Origin: Chthonomonas calidirosea
Lineage (GTDB): Bacteria; Armatimonadota; Fimbriimonadia; Fimbriimonadales; Fimbriimonadaceae
Reading direction: 5' to 3'
Assembly: GCA_945882415.1 (NCBI GenBank)
Contig: CAMCWC010000001.1
Span: forward strand, 310,001-374,000
DNA: 64,000 bases
In this document: positions 15,368 to 24,553 of the stretch, piece after piece
How positions within the stretch are numbered: the stretch's first letter is position 1
How the letters are laid out: each line of letters begins with the position of its first letter
Made by a program: the position numbers and the translations under genes
Notes under the pieces: model-generated
Told to the model about the DNA's origin: nothing
Databases searched by the model: none
Seen by the model: the letters and a program-made list of their open reading frames with translations, nothing else

Positions 15368-16873
15368 ATGCGCCGGGAACCGTGGCCAAACACCAACTGC
15401 GAAATCCACATCGATGGAATCCGCCAAGCCACCGCCCCCGACGGCCTGCACTTCAACGAAATCAACGGCAACCTAGCCATCACGATCTCCGGCCCCCGTC
15501 CGATCTCGACCCTAACTCTGGTCTGGAAAGCCGACCACTTGAACGTGACCCTCGTCCTAGGCGACGCGTGGGAGCGAGGCTATGGCGACCTCCAATGGGC
15601 CCCAATCGACCCTGCTCGCACAATGCCTTGGTACGTCGTACTCCGCACTCCAACCGGATTCACGGCCTTCGGCGTCAAAACCCGCCCCAACGCGCTCGTA
15701 AGCTGGAACATCACCCAAACGGAAGTCCAGGTCACCTTCGACCTCCGCTCCGGCCGCCGCCCACTTGCCCTCGGCGAAAGGGAACTCGCGATCGGCGAGC
15801 TTGTGAATCTAGAATCTAAACCCGAAGAATCCGCCTTCGAATTCGTCGGAAGACTCTGCTCCGCCCTTTGCGAAAATCCCAGAATTCTATCAAGCCCCGT
15901 TTACGGCGCCAACGACTGGTACTACGCCTACGGCAACAACTCCCGAGACGGAATCCTCGCCGACACCCACCGAACCGCCACCTGGGCCGGAACTCACCCA
16001 AACCGACCCTACAGCGTCATCGACGCCGGTTGGCAAATTCACGGCGGCTGCGAAGGTGGCCCCTGGAAAGGCAATGAAAGGTTCGGCAACATGGGGCACC
16101 TCGCGGATCAAATCCGCGAAGCCGGCTGCCGTCCCGGAATCTGGATTCGCCCCCTCCTAACCCGAGAAGACGTCTCAACCCACTGGCTCATGCGTGACCA
16201 AACCCTCGACCCAAGCCAACCAGAAGCCCTCCAAAGGGCCGTCGAATGCATCGCCCAGTGCGCCGCCTGGGGTTTCGACCTCATCAAGCACGACTTCACA
16301 ACCTGGGATTGCACGAGACTTTGGGGATTCGAAATGGACGCAATCCGTCATGCTGAAGGTGGAGATTTCGCCGACGACACTCGAACGTCCGCCGAGATCT
16401 ACCTCGCCCTTTACGACGCAATCCGAGCCGCGGCAGGCGAATCGGTCCTAATCGGTTGCAACACCTGGGGCCACCTAACCGCCGGTACCCACGAGATTCA
16501 AAGAACGGGCGACGACACCAGCGGAAAAGAATGGGCACGAACCCTGAAAATGGGAGTCAACACCCTAGCCTTTCGTGCCGTACAGCACAACCGCTTCTTC
16601 GCGGCCGATGCAGATTGCGTCGGACTAACCGATCAGATTCCTTGGCAGCTAAACTCGCAATGGCTCCATGCCGTCGCCGCAAGCGGAACTCCCCTCTTCG
16701 TCTCGGCCAACGCCAAAGCGCTAACGCCAGAAATCGAGAGCGCCCTCGCCAACGCGTTCACCCTCGCCGCCGAACCCATGCCGCTGGCCGAACCGCTCGA
16801 CTGGATGGACACCCTAACGCCCGCTAAATGGAAACAGGGAAGCGAAGTCCAGTCCTACAACTGGACCCCTTGA
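15368..16873 (+). CDS. Alpha-galactosidase (GH36/GH27-like)
   Basis: Glycosidase that should release terminal alpha-galactose from oligo- or polysaccharides. The 501-residue protein has an N-terminal beta domain (about 1-165). A TIM barrel follows, opening with YGANDWYYAYGNNSRDG and continuing VIDAGWQIHGG and HLADQIREAGCRPGIWIRPL. The nucleophile is Asp309 in DLIKHDFTTWD, and the acid/base candidate is Asp382 or Asp383 in EIQRTGDDTSG. These are clan GH-D hallmarks. No signal peptide is visible, so it is predicted cytoplasmic, unlike its secreted neighbours. The ATG at 15368 is used; a TTG six codons upstream is possible. It converges on the GH28 gene with only 12 bases between stops. Confidence 0.83.
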   Translation: MRREPWPNTNCEIHIDGIRQATAPDGLHFNEINGNLAITISGPRPISTLTLVWKADHLNVTLVLGDAWERGYGDLQWAPIDPARTMPWYVVLRTPTGFTAFGVKTRPNALVSWNITQTEVQVTFDLRSGRRPLALGERELAIGELVNLESKPEESAFEFVGRLCSALCENPRILSSPVYGANDWYYAYGNNSRDGILADTHRTATWAGTHPNRPYSVIDAGWQIHGGCEGGPWKGNERFGNMGHLADQIREAGCRPGIWIRPLLTREDVSTHWLMRDQTLDPSQPEALQRAVECIAQCAAWGFDLIKHDFTTWDCTRLWGFEMDAIRHAEGGDFADDTRTSAEIYLALYDAIRAAAGESVLIGCNTWGHLTAGTHEIQRTGDDTSGKEWARTLKMGVNTLAFRAVQHNRFFAADADCVGLTDQIPWQLNSQWLHAVAASGTPLFVSANAKALTPEIESALANAFTLAAEPMPLAEPLDWMDTLTPAKWKQGSEVQSYNWTP

Positions 16874-16885
16874 GAGAGGCGCCGT

Positions 16886-19800
16886 TCAGCGTCCTCGATC
16901 TTCTGGCCGCAACCGGATCATCCGCCGAACAAATGGTCCCAAGACGATTTCATCCCGCGGATCAGCCAACCGCCGGGTGACAAGGACATCGTCCAGCGTA
17001 ACGTCTTCCGCATGACGAATGTATAAGCCAAACGCCGGGAAATGCTTCACCCCAAACCAGCCGGCATCGGGATAGCCAGATTCGTTTTCGGGAACTTGTA
17101 CACGTACCGCATCTGCCGGAGCACCACCGGCTCCATCTAGCCGAATGAGGCGAAGATAGATTTCGCGCACCGGATGCCCCGGAATCCCCGCGATCATCGA
17201 GCCCCGCTGACCGTTTTCTGACCCAACTACATTCTCGATAACAATCCGCTTGATTTCTCCAACGACTGGCTTCGGAAGTCCGGGCATCGTTCTTCCCCGG
17301 CTACCGCGTCGAATAAAGATCGGCGAACCCGTACGGTTAATCGTAAGGTTTTCGCAGATAATGTCCTGCACCATTCCGCCATCAACACTTGCCCACGTAA
17401 TTCCCGTCGTGGCTTCTCCACCCGGATTACCTCCAAGCCGACAATTGCGGACCAATACGTTCCGAAATGCACCCTGCGTATCGGTCCCAAACTTGATAGC
17501 GTTACACCAGGTCGTGAACTCACAATTCTCAACAAGCACATTCTCCGTCGCACGTAATCCAGCCCCCTTAAAGCACATCGCATCATCGCCAGATCGCACG
17601 AGACAGTTCCGAACAATCACGTTGACGCAGCTATCAACGTCAATGCCATCGTTGTTACCATTCACGCGGCTGTCCACCGTCACACCATCCAGAATCACGT
17701 TCGTACAGTTCAGGTAGCTCTGCATCCAAGCCGCCGCATCCCGCAAAGTAATGCCTTGCACCGCGACGTTGGAACACTCAATCACTCGAATCAAGAAGGG
17801 GCGGCCCGTGACCGCTGCTATCGTAGTCGGACCGGGAAAGTTCTGCTTAGTCCCGCGTCCGTCAATCACTCCCTCACCGCGAAAGCCAATATTAACGCAA
17901 CGCTCGGCATAGAACAAGGATTGGCGAAGGTCCATGTTGGAGTCCATCACCGTTTTCGTCATAGGCAACCTATCGGGATAATCCGTGATGTTTGTGCTGC
18001 CTAAAAGCCTCGCACTTTTGCGTACTTCCAGCATAACGTTGGAGCGAAAGTCAATTGTCCCGGTAACAAAATCGCCGCCCTGAACAACCACGGTCCCCCC
18101 ACCCGCCAGCGAACAAGCATCAACCGCCGATTGAATTTGACGGGTGTTTATGGTTTTGCCATCGCCCTTAGCACCGAACTTAGCAATGTCGAACTCGCGA
18201 TCTGGCACGTTCCAGGGCCGCAAAGTACGCTGCAGCCGATCAGCCATGCTGTAAACCCGTGCTCGTGTACTATCAACCCAAGCGGGTCTGCTTGTCGACG
18301 ATGCCCGAAACGTATCAGATCCCACTTTGCGGATCCGCCGCTCGGCTCCGTCCGGGAATCGACAGTTTATCACTTGCGTTCGAGGAGAATCGCTCAAGTG
18401 CAAAATCGGCTCACCCCCGCCGTCCCCAACGGTAACTTGCTCCAGCTTCAAGTCAGATGAGTCGCTCGCAACGATCGCACTTCGAAAGTCAGGCTTCTTC
18501 AGCGTAAACTCGACGTCCCGAAGCGTGACCCCTTGGGTGTGGCGCAAGAAGAACCCCCAAGCCGGAAGTTCAGCCCACATCGAAAACTCTGGGTAGCCGC
18601 GCTCGTTTTCTGGAATTGCATTCAGCTCTTCAAGCGGAACTCTTGCGTGGAGAGGGTCGGCGCCACCGCCGTAAGAAATCTTGATTCGATCTAACTGCAC
18701 ATCGTCGATCAAATGTCCCGGAATACCGACAATCGAAGAAGGAATAAGGTTGTGAGGTTTGCCAAGCTCCTTATGGTAATCCTTGGGCAGAGCCGGTACC
18801 TCTACTTCAAAGTCACGAAGAACGACGCCGCGAATCGAACCCGGTGACCTCTTTTGGTTTCGATGCCCCAAGCGTACAAAAATCGCATTGCCCGTATTAA
18901 CTGCTTTCAGCCTCTCTACCGTGACATCCTCAATTTCGGCTCCATCCACGCTTTGAATGGCCACGGCCGATCGGTAGGTATCCCGAACCTCAACGTCCGA
19001 AATGTATATGCGCTTAAACGCAATGTGAGATGCCGTTCCAAACTTGATTGCACTCGCGCGCGATGCTAGCTTGATGCGCGAAACGACAATATCCTGACAT
19101 CCCTTTCCAAAAGGTTCCGACTTCAGGCACAAAGCGTCATCGGCCGAATCGATATCGCAGTCATACATTTCCACCTTTTGGCAATCCACCAGATCGATCC
19201 CATCGTTATTCCAATATTGAGTACTCCGAACTTTCATTCGATGGAATTTCATCTCCGAGCAATCACGATAGCTCTGAACCCAATTTGCCGAATTCGTGAT
19301 CGTCACATCGCTCACGCGTACGTCATTGCACTTTCGAAACTCGATGACTTGCGGCCGAACAGATTCAGAAGGTCTTTCGAAGCCATGGTAAACATGCTTC
19401 TCCAATTCTCCCTTCTCCATAAGGTTATGCGGATCAACCTCGGTTGGATTTCCAGTGGAACCGATGAAGGAAAGCTTTTGCCCCCGCTTCACTCGCGGAT
19501 AGAACTCCAAGAATTGCTTGCTGGCTTTGATGCGATCAAACTCACGGACAAGTGACGGCGAGTTTCCGTCGAGCGTTCCGAGACCGGTAATTGCAATGTC
19601 CTCCTGCCCGTCGGCCATGATCATGGCGGGCCAATTACCGCGCTCGTAGTCCGAGAGTTTCGATGAACCCAGTAGCCGAGCATCCTTTTCAAGATGAAGG
19701 GTGACGTGCGATTTCAAATGCAAGGTCCCCGTCACAAACGTGCCAGAAGGAAAGCGAACGGTTCCTCCGCCGGCTGCATTTGCCTTGTTGATGGCTGCCT

Positions 19801-19930
19801 GAATCGCCTGCGTTTGAATCTTGGGTGAATCCTTTTTAACGCCAAATGAAAGGACGTCAAATGTCTGCCGAGTAGGGACGGCAGCGGGAGACTGCGCGAA
19901 GAACGCGATCGAGAGGAGGGAAAGAATCAT
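16886..19930 (-). CDS. Secreted tandem GH28 (polygalacturonase-like) protein
   Basis: Predicted pectin-acting glycoside hydrolase of family 28, built from two GH28 parallel beta-helix domains in one 1014-residue chain. After a signal peptide (MILSLLSIAFFAQSPAAVPT) the first domain begins TFDVLSFGVKKD and has GGGTVRFPSGTFVTGTLHLK. Its catalytic NNDGIDL lies near residue 242 and DDALCLKSE near 263. The second domain begins about residue 530 (EFDIAKFGAKGDGKTI), repeats GGGTVVVQGGDFVTGT, and has NNDGIDV near 758 and SGDDAMCFKG near 782. Both catalytic Asp sets are present, so two active sites are likely. The ATG at 19930 was chosen because it starts the signal peptide; the longer frame to 20302 overlaps the divergent GH29 gene. 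It is divergent from the GH29/GH95 pair across a region with two palindromic operators. Confidence 0.9.
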   Translation of the reverse strand: MILSLLSIAFFAQSPAAVPTRQTFDVLSFGVKKDSPKIQTQAIQAAINKANAAGGGTVRFPSGTFVTGTLHLKSHVTLHLEKDARLLGSSKLSDYERGNWPAMIMADGQEDIAITGLGTLDGNSPSLVREFDRIKASKQFLEFYPRVKRGQKLSFIGSTGNPTEVDPHNLMEKGELEKHVYHGFERPSESVRPQVIEFRKCNDVRVSDVTITNSANWVQSYRDCSEMKFHRMKVRSTQYWNNDGIDLVDCQKVEMYDCDIDSADDALCLKSEPFGKGCQDIVVSRIKLASRASAIKFGTASHIAFKRIYISDVEVRDTYRSAVAIQSVDGAEIEDVTVERLKAVNTGNAIFVRLGHRNQKRSPGSIRGVVLRDFEVEVPALPKDYHKELGKPHNLIPSSIVGIPGHLIDDVQLDRIKISYGGGADPLHARVPLEELNAIPENERGYPEFSMWAELPAWGFFLRHTQGVTLRDVEFTLKKPDFRSAIVASDSSDLKLEQVTVGDGGGEPILHLSDSPRTQVINCRFPDGAERRIRKVGSDTFRASSTSRPAWVDSTRARVYSMADRLQRTLRPWNVPDREFDIAKFGAKGDGKTINTRQIQSAVDACSLAGGGTVVVQGGDFVTGTIDFRSNVMLEVRKSARLLGSTNITDYPDRLPMTKTVMDSNMDLRQSLFYAERCVNIGFRGEGVIDGRGTKQNFPGPTTIAAVTGRPFLIRVIECSNVAVQGITLRDAAAWMQSYLNCTNVILDGVTVDSRVNGNNDGIDVDSCVNVIVRNCLVRSGDDAMCFKGAGLRATENVLVENCEFTTWCNAIKFGTDTQGAFRNVLVRNCRLGGNPGGEATTGITWASVDGGMVQDIICENLTINRTGSPIFIRRGSRGRTMPGLPKPVVGEIKRIVIENVVGSENGQRGSMIAGIPGHPVREIYLRLIRLDGAGGAPADAVRVQVPENESGYPDAGWFGVKHFPAFGLYIRHAEDVTLDDVLVTRRLADPRDEIVLGPFVRRMIRLRPEDRGR

Positions 19931-19947
19931 ATAAATCGATCTTCGGT

Positions 19948-19963
19948 ATCGAACCGGTTCGAT
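19948..19963. promoter_or_regulatory. LacI-family-like operator, copy 1
   Basis: A perfect 16-base palindrome ATCGAACCGGTTCGAT with a central CG step, the usual form of LacI/GalR-family sites in carbohydrate genes. It lies 18 bases upstream of the GH28 start and about 100 bases upstream of the GH29 start. The regulator is not encoded in the window. Confidence 0.7.
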
Positions 19964-20027
19964 GCTTAAGTTACCCGAACCGATATGCGCTGCTGGACAC
20001 CAGCGCAAGGTCCGTAGTAAGATATTG

Positions 20028-20039
20028 CGAACCGGTTCG
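20028..20039. promoter_or_regulatory. LacI-family-like operator, copy 2
   Basis: CGAACCGGTTCG, the 12-base core of the palindrome at 19948-19963, repeated with its centre 78 bases away and 22 bases before the GH29 ATG. Two identical cores in one divergent intergenic region suggest one repressor controlling both transcription units, perhaps by looping. Confidence 0.7.
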
Positions 20040-20061
20040 ACATCGTTCCGGACGGGTAAAT

Positions 20062-21477
20062 ATGATCTCCAGCGCGGTCTGTCTGATGTTGCTTGGTTCG
20101 TGTTCGACAACGGCTGTGCCAAGACCTGTCCCGCTGTCTCAGCCCGGCCAACGGAAGCGATGGGAAACGGCTCGCTACGGACTCTTTGTTCACCATGTCT
20201 ACGGCGGCACGCTACAAGGAATGACCCCCAAGTCTGGTTCCGGCGGCTTTCCGGCGAACATCGATCAATTCGCTGAAAGCTTTGACGTTGACCGATTCGC
20301 AAACGCCGTAAAGGACATGGGCTTCGAATACGTCATTTTCACTGCTTGGCACTTCAATATGAACGTGCTGTATCCCAGCAAGCGGATGGCAAAGTGGCGA
20401 GATCCCAGCCATGCAACAAGCAAAAGGGACCTTCTGGGTGAGATCATCGCCGCACTTAGAAAACGCGGCATCATGGCGGCGCTCTATTCACACACCTTTG
20501 TTGGTCACGAGTTTCGACCCGATGGTTTAAAGCCGTACTACAGCTACGATCGGAAGGATGGAGTAGTCACCGACGAAATGCGAAGAACGGGTTACTACCC
20601 GGCTGCTTCCGCCCCTTGGGGACCGCAGCCGCCACCTCCCGAAACAATGCGATGGAATAACTTCATCAATGATATCTATGATGAAATGGCAGCCCGGTAC
20701 GGGTCCAGCGTTGAGGCGATGTACTTTGATGGCTCCTGGGTTTGGATGGTGGATCGACAACGACTCTTCAACACCATCCGTCGACATAACCCCAACGCCG
20801 CGCTGATCGCCAACGGTACGACCGAGCATGGCTACGAGTACTCGTCAAATGAAATCGGATCACCAGAAGGCAAAGACTACGGGTTTGGAAAGGACACAAT
20901 TGGAGTCACCAACAAAGACGCGCGCACGTGGCCAGGCTACCGGCGTCACGTTGCCCTGATTGCAGGGGCCAACTGGTGGGCAGCCGCTCCCGGCGGTCCC
21001 AAATTTAACGTCGACGATATCATTCGGTACACCATTCTCCAAGCGGCTTCCTCTGCGGCAGGCGGAATCGGTTGGTCTTTCGGCACCTATGCTGACGGTA
21101 GTTTCGAAACGGGGCTGGAAGATCGGTTCCGGGCAGTTTGGCAAAAACTAAAGCCGATTGAAGCATCGATCCGAAACGTGGTTCAGAGCAGGGCGTATCC
21201 GACTCCTGAAAAGACGACGATCAATAGCCTCGCCGTACCGTTCGTTGCCACGGAGGATAAATCAGGACGGCGAACCTACCTTCACGTTCTAAAGCCAGGT
21301 AATAGCCAAACCATTGAACTGCCGACGGCAGGTGCCAGTATAAAGTTTGCGCGAGCATCCGTGCTGGGTACACCAGGAAAGGTCAGCCTTGCCCCGAAAG
21401 GAAACGGCTGGGAACTAAAATTCAGCGGAAACTGGGACCCGATCGACACCATGATCGTTTTGGAGCATGCAAGATGA
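20062..21477 (+). CDS. Alpha-L-fucosidase-like protein (GH29), lipoprotein
   Basis: Predicted to release fucose from glycans. The N-terminus MISSAVCLMLLGSCSTT is a lipoprotein signal with lipobox LGSC, so the 471-residue protein is probably anchored in a membrane facing outward. The barrel begins RWETARYGLFVHHVYGG, continues DMGFEYVIFTAWHFNM and KRGIMAALYSHTF, and has a nucleophile candidate Asp223 in EAMYFDGSWVWM, the GH29 position. A C-terminal beta domain closes the protein (RRTYLHVLKPGNSQTIELP). The usual fucose-binding HHDGF-type motif after the first strand is replaced by AWHFNM, so substrate preference may differ. It overlaps the next gene by four bases (ATGA), forming a two-gene operon behind a LacI-like operator. 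Confidence 0.75.
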   Translation: MISSAVCLMLLGSCSTTAVPRPVPLSQPGQRKRWETARYGLFVHHVYGGTLQGMTPKSGSGGFPANIDQFAESFDVDRFANAVKDMGFEYVIFTAWHFNMNVLYPSKRMAKWRDPSHATSKRDLLGEIIAALRKRGIMAALYSHTFVGHEFRPDGLKPYYSYDRKDGVVTDEMRRTGYYPAASAPWGPQPPPPETMRWNNFINDIYDEMAARYGSSVEAMYFDGSWVWMVDRQRLFNTIRRHNPNAALIANGTTEHGYEYSSNEIGSPEGKDYGFGKDTIGVTNKDARTWPGYRRHVALIAGANWWAAAPGGPKFNVDDIIRYTILQAASSAAGGIGWSFGTYADGSFETGLEDRFRAVWQKLKPIEASIRNVVQSRAYPTPEKTTINSLAVPFVATEDKSGRRTYLHVLKPGNSQTIELPTAGASIKFARASVLGTPGKVSLAPKGNGWELKFSGNWDPIDTMIVLEHAR

Positions 21478-23618
21478 TTGGACTCACCTCTCCCGCCCTG
21501 CTTCAGAGCAACGCTGATATCTCTACTCGCGTCAATGCCGCCAATATGAGCTGGGCAACGGCGTCAGACGACTTCTACAATGCCGCCTTCTTGGGCGACG
21601 GCGTTCAAGGTGCGACCGCGCTAAAGGACACCCTGAATCCGTCTCACATTCGATTGCTTTTTGGGCATTACAAGGCGATCACCTATCGTTCGATTCCAAA
21701 TTGGGAGTATTGCGAGTCCAGAGTTTTTGCTGGCAGCCTTATGGTCAAGCCAAGGGGTACGGCGTCCGCACAGCCTACAAGAATGGATCTGAACCGAGGA
21801 CTGGTCTCCGGAACTATTCACACGGATCTGGGCGAAGTGAAATGGCGATCCTTTGCCGAAAGACGTCACCATGTTCTTGTGCTCATCGCCTCCGGCACTG
21901 GGCAAGAGCGCTCACCCGAGGTAGCAGTTCGCCCGGAGTGGGGAATCACCCCACGAATTTACGCCGATAAAAGGCCAATTGAAGAAGTGGCGCAGTTTCT
22001 GCCGTCCAAGCCCAAGGTTGAAAAGGAGGGTGACTTCGAATTCGTGTTGAATCCGATGGCAACTCGAGGTGCCCATGTGGTCGCCTCGTACTCTTCAAAG
22101 TTGCCAGATGGCAATCGGAGCATCATCGTTGCCGTTGGGACAAGCGCTGCAGCCGACCCAGCAGTAGCAATAAAAGAAGCAAAGGCAGACGCCCTCGAGC
22201 GAGTTACCGCAGCGAAAGATGAGGGAATCAAAAAGCTGGAGTCCCGGCACTACGCTTGGTGGAAAGCCTACTGGCACAAGGGTGGAATCTCGTTGCCAGA
22301 TGACCCGTACTGGGAAAAGTTTTGGTATCAGCAACTGTACAAATTTGCCTCTGCTTCTAGCGATACGGACTCCCTCGTGATTGATACATGCGGGCCGTGG
22401 ATTTGGAACTCCGGGTGGGCCGCCATCTGGTGGAACCTAAACGTGCAACTTTCATACATGCCGGCCTACGGCTCAAATCGCCTGGAGGTTGGGAGATCCC
22501 TTCTTAGCGGAATCGAACGCATGTCTGCTTCTGGCAATTTGCGTCGAAACGCCGGAAATCAGCCCGGAATCATGGTTGGTCGCTCAACTACCTACCTAGG
22601 TTCCGGGTCATGGGGCGACGAAATTTCGAATCTGACGTGGGCCCTGCACAATGTCTGGCGAGATTGGGCGAGCTCGCGGGATGAAGGCATTGCAAGACGG
22701 CTTTATCCATTGTTAAAGGAAAGCGTTGCTTACATGACTGGGCAACTGAGTTCCGGTCCAGATGGTCGATTGCATGCTCGGCCCGCGAGGTCTCCCGAAT
22801 ATAACGAAAAGACCCTTACGCCCGATGCCAACTACGTGCTGATGACGGTCGATTGGGGGCTACAGGCTCTGATCGAGCTAAACCGAGAGCTCCAGTTGAA
22901 AGACCCGGACGAGGAAGCTTGGAAATCGACTCTTCAAAAGCTTGCACCGTTCCCGAAAGATGAACACGGATTTAGAGTCTCATCGGAGCTAGGCTTCGCG
23001 GAGTCCCATCGCCACTATTCGCACTTGTTAGCGATTTACCCGTACCACACGATTCATCCGGAACAAGGGGCGGAGGCACGTACCCTAATCGAGAAATCGG
23101 TGGATCGTTGGCTAGGATTGAAAGGGGGCCACGCCGGATACACATTCTCGGGTGGCGCGGCAATGCTAGCCACCCTCGGCAAAGGAGATCGAGCCCTAGA
23201 AACGCTGGACGAACTCAAACCTCGCCTCACGCCAAACACGATGTACCGGGAGGGAAGCCCGGTTGTCGAAACGCCACTCTCCGCGGTGGACAGCCTAAAC
23301 TACTTCTTGCTTCAAAGCTGGGGTGGCACGTTGCGAGTATTTCCGGCGATGCCGGCTCGCTGGCGTGCCGCGGCATTCCGCGATCTCCGGGCCGAAGGCG
23401 CATTCTTGGTTTCGGCAAGCTGGCGGAATGGCCAGGTCGAAAACCTCTCAATTAAGAGCGAAGCGGGAGGGAAGTGCCGGCTGAGAAACCCTTGGCAAAC
23501 CCGAGCCGTAGAGGTCCGCTCAGGCAACCGGGCCATTAAGGCCGTCTCCCTTGGTGCTGACCTTGTTTTCCCTACGACGAAGGGTTCCAGCTACCAAGTA
23601 CGACCGTTAAGGACCTAA
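21474..23618 (+). CDS. GH95-like glycoside hydrolase
   Basis: A 714-residue protein resembling family 95 (alpha-L-fucosidase/galactosidase type, with an (alpha/alpha)6 barrel). It has an N-terminal beta domain that starts WATASDDFYNAAFLGDG and includes VKWRSFAERRHHVLVLIAS. The helical barrel contains WWKAYWHKGGISLPDD, WNLNVQLSYMPAYGSNRL, the motif SHRHYSHLLAIYPY near residues 511-524, and AGYTFSGGAAMLATLGKGDRA. The HYSHLLAIYP block is the best family marker. A C-terminal beta domain ends the protein. No clear signal peptide is seen; the start may be misjudged or export may depend on another route. The ATG at 21474 overlaps the GH29 stop, so the pair is co-transcribed. It converges on the aldo/keto reductase with two bases between stops. 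Confidence 0.75.
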   Translation: MIGLTSPALLQSNADISTRVNAANMSWATASDDFYNAAFLGDGVQGATALKDTLNPSHIRLLFGHYKAITYRSIPNWEYCESRVFAGSLMVKPRGTASAQPTRMDLNRGLVSGTIHTDLGEVKWRSFAERRHHVLVLIASGTGQERSPEVAVRPEWGITPRIYADKRPIEEVAQFLPSKPKVEKEGDFEFVLNPMATRGAHVVASYSSKLPDGNRSIIVAVGTSAAADPAVAIKEAKADALERVTAAKDEGIKKLESRHYAWWKAYWHKGGISLPDDPYWEKFWYQQLYKFASASSDTDSLVIDTCGPWIWNSGWAAIWWNLNVQLSYMPAYGSNRLEVGRSLLSGIERMSASGNLRRNAGNQPGIMVGRSTTYLGSGSWGDEISNLTWALHNVWRDWASSRDEGIARRLYPLLKESVAYMTGQLSSGPDGRLHARPARSPEYNEKTLTPDANYVLMTVDWGLQALIELNRELQLKDPDEEAWKSTLQKLAPFPKDEHGFRVSSELGFAESHRHYSHLLAIYPYHTIHPEQGAEARTLIEKSVDRWLGLKGGHAGYTFSGGAAMLATLGKGDRALETLDELKPRLTPNTMYREGSPVVETPLSAVDSLNYFLLQSWGGTLRVFPAMPARWRAAAFRDLRAEGAFLVSASWRNGQVENLSIKSEAGGKCRLRNPWQTRAVEVRSGNRAIKAVSLGADLVFPTTKGSSYQVRPLRT

Positions 23619-23620
23619 CC

Positions 23621-24553
23621 TCAGGGTAGCGGCGCTTGCCGCGCCGCGACTAGGAGCCGGTACCAGTCCTCCCGGCTCAGCTCGATCTCCGTCGCCCGGA
23701 CGGCCTGCCGGATCTTCTCCGGACGCGTCGACCCCACAATCGGCACGATCCCCGACGGATGCTTCAGTAGAAACGCCAGGGCAATCTCCGTCCGCGTGAC
23801 CTCATAACTAACCGCCATCGAATCAAGCAAAGCCAGCAAATGATGACGAGGCGACCCCGGCGGGACCGTGCCGCCTTCGCCGAGCCATCCGCCGCCGAGT
23901 GGACTCCAAGCCAAAGGCGTCATGCCCAACGCCAGGCACTGATCCAGCGTTCCGTCGGTAAAGCAATCCAACCGCCCCAGGTGAATCTCAACCTGATTCA
24001 CCACCAAATCCTCCGTCAAAGCCGACTGTAACGCCGTCACGAACGAGGGCAGAAAGTTGCTGACTCCAAAGAACCGAACCTTCCCGGCGCGGTGGAGAAT
24101 GTCAAAAGCCTCCGCAATCTCGGAAGGGTCCATCAGCAAATCCGGCCGGTGGAGCTGATAAATATCGATCGTCTCAATCCCAAGGTGCCCAAGCGACTTG
24201 TCGCAAGAAGCCAAGATGTGCTCCTTCGAAAAGTCATACCGATGCGGAGAATCCGGGTTCGGATCGCCCCCAAAGCGAATCCCGCACTTCGTGGCGATGA
24301 TGATCTCATCCCGCATCGAAGGAATGTCGCGCATCAGCTCGCCGTGGATATCCTCACACATGCTACGGCAATAAATGTCGGCGTGGTCAAACAGCGTGTA
24401 GCCCGCCTCATAGGCCGCAATCAGCGCCTTCTTCCCGGCCTCGCGCGTCGCCGAATCAACCTCTGCCGGATTCCAAGTCCCCGCAATCCGCATCGCGCCA
24501 TAAGAAAGTCGTCCGGCCGTTAAGCCCGTCTGGCCAATCGCCTGTTGTCTCAT
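23621..24553 (-). CDS. Aldo/keto reductase
   Basis: NADPH-dependent oxidoreductase of the aldo/keto reductase superfamily, 310 residues. The catalytic tetrad is visible: Asp56 and Tyr61 in LFDHADIY, Lys89 in IIIATKCGI and His135 in DIYQLHRPD. Further signatures are KVRFFGVSNF and GTLDQCLALGMTPLAWSPLGGG. The C-terminus holds the NADPH motif VGSTRPEKIRQAV. The ATG at 24553 overlaps the upstream oxidoreductase gene by four bases (ATGA). A sugar or sugar-derived aldehyde is a plausible substrate given the Gfo/Idh/MocA partner and the glycosidase block beyond it, but that is inference. A near-identical 3' fragment of this gene sits at 14830-15188. Confidence 0.92.
   Translation of the reverse strand: MRQQAIGQTGLTAGRLSYGAMRIAGTWNPAEVDSATREAGKKALIAAYEAGYTLFDHADIYCRSMCEDIHGELMRDIPSMRDEIIIATKCGIRFGGDPNPDSPHRYDFSKEHILASCDKSLGHLGIETIDIYQLHRPDLLMDPSEIAEAFDILHRAGKVRFFGVSNFLPSFVTALQSALTEDLVVNQVEIHLGRLDCFTDGTLDQCLALGMTPLAWSPLGGGWLGEGGTVPPGSPRHHLLALLDSMAVSYEVTRTEIALAFLLKHPSGIVPIVGSTRPEKIRQAVRATEIELSREDWYRLLVAARQAPLP

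Noticed and set aside
19931-20302. N-terminal extension of the GH28 gene
   Set aside because: It would cover both candidate operators and the start of the divergent GH29 gene and adds an Arg-rich, non-conserved stretch before a clear signal peptide.
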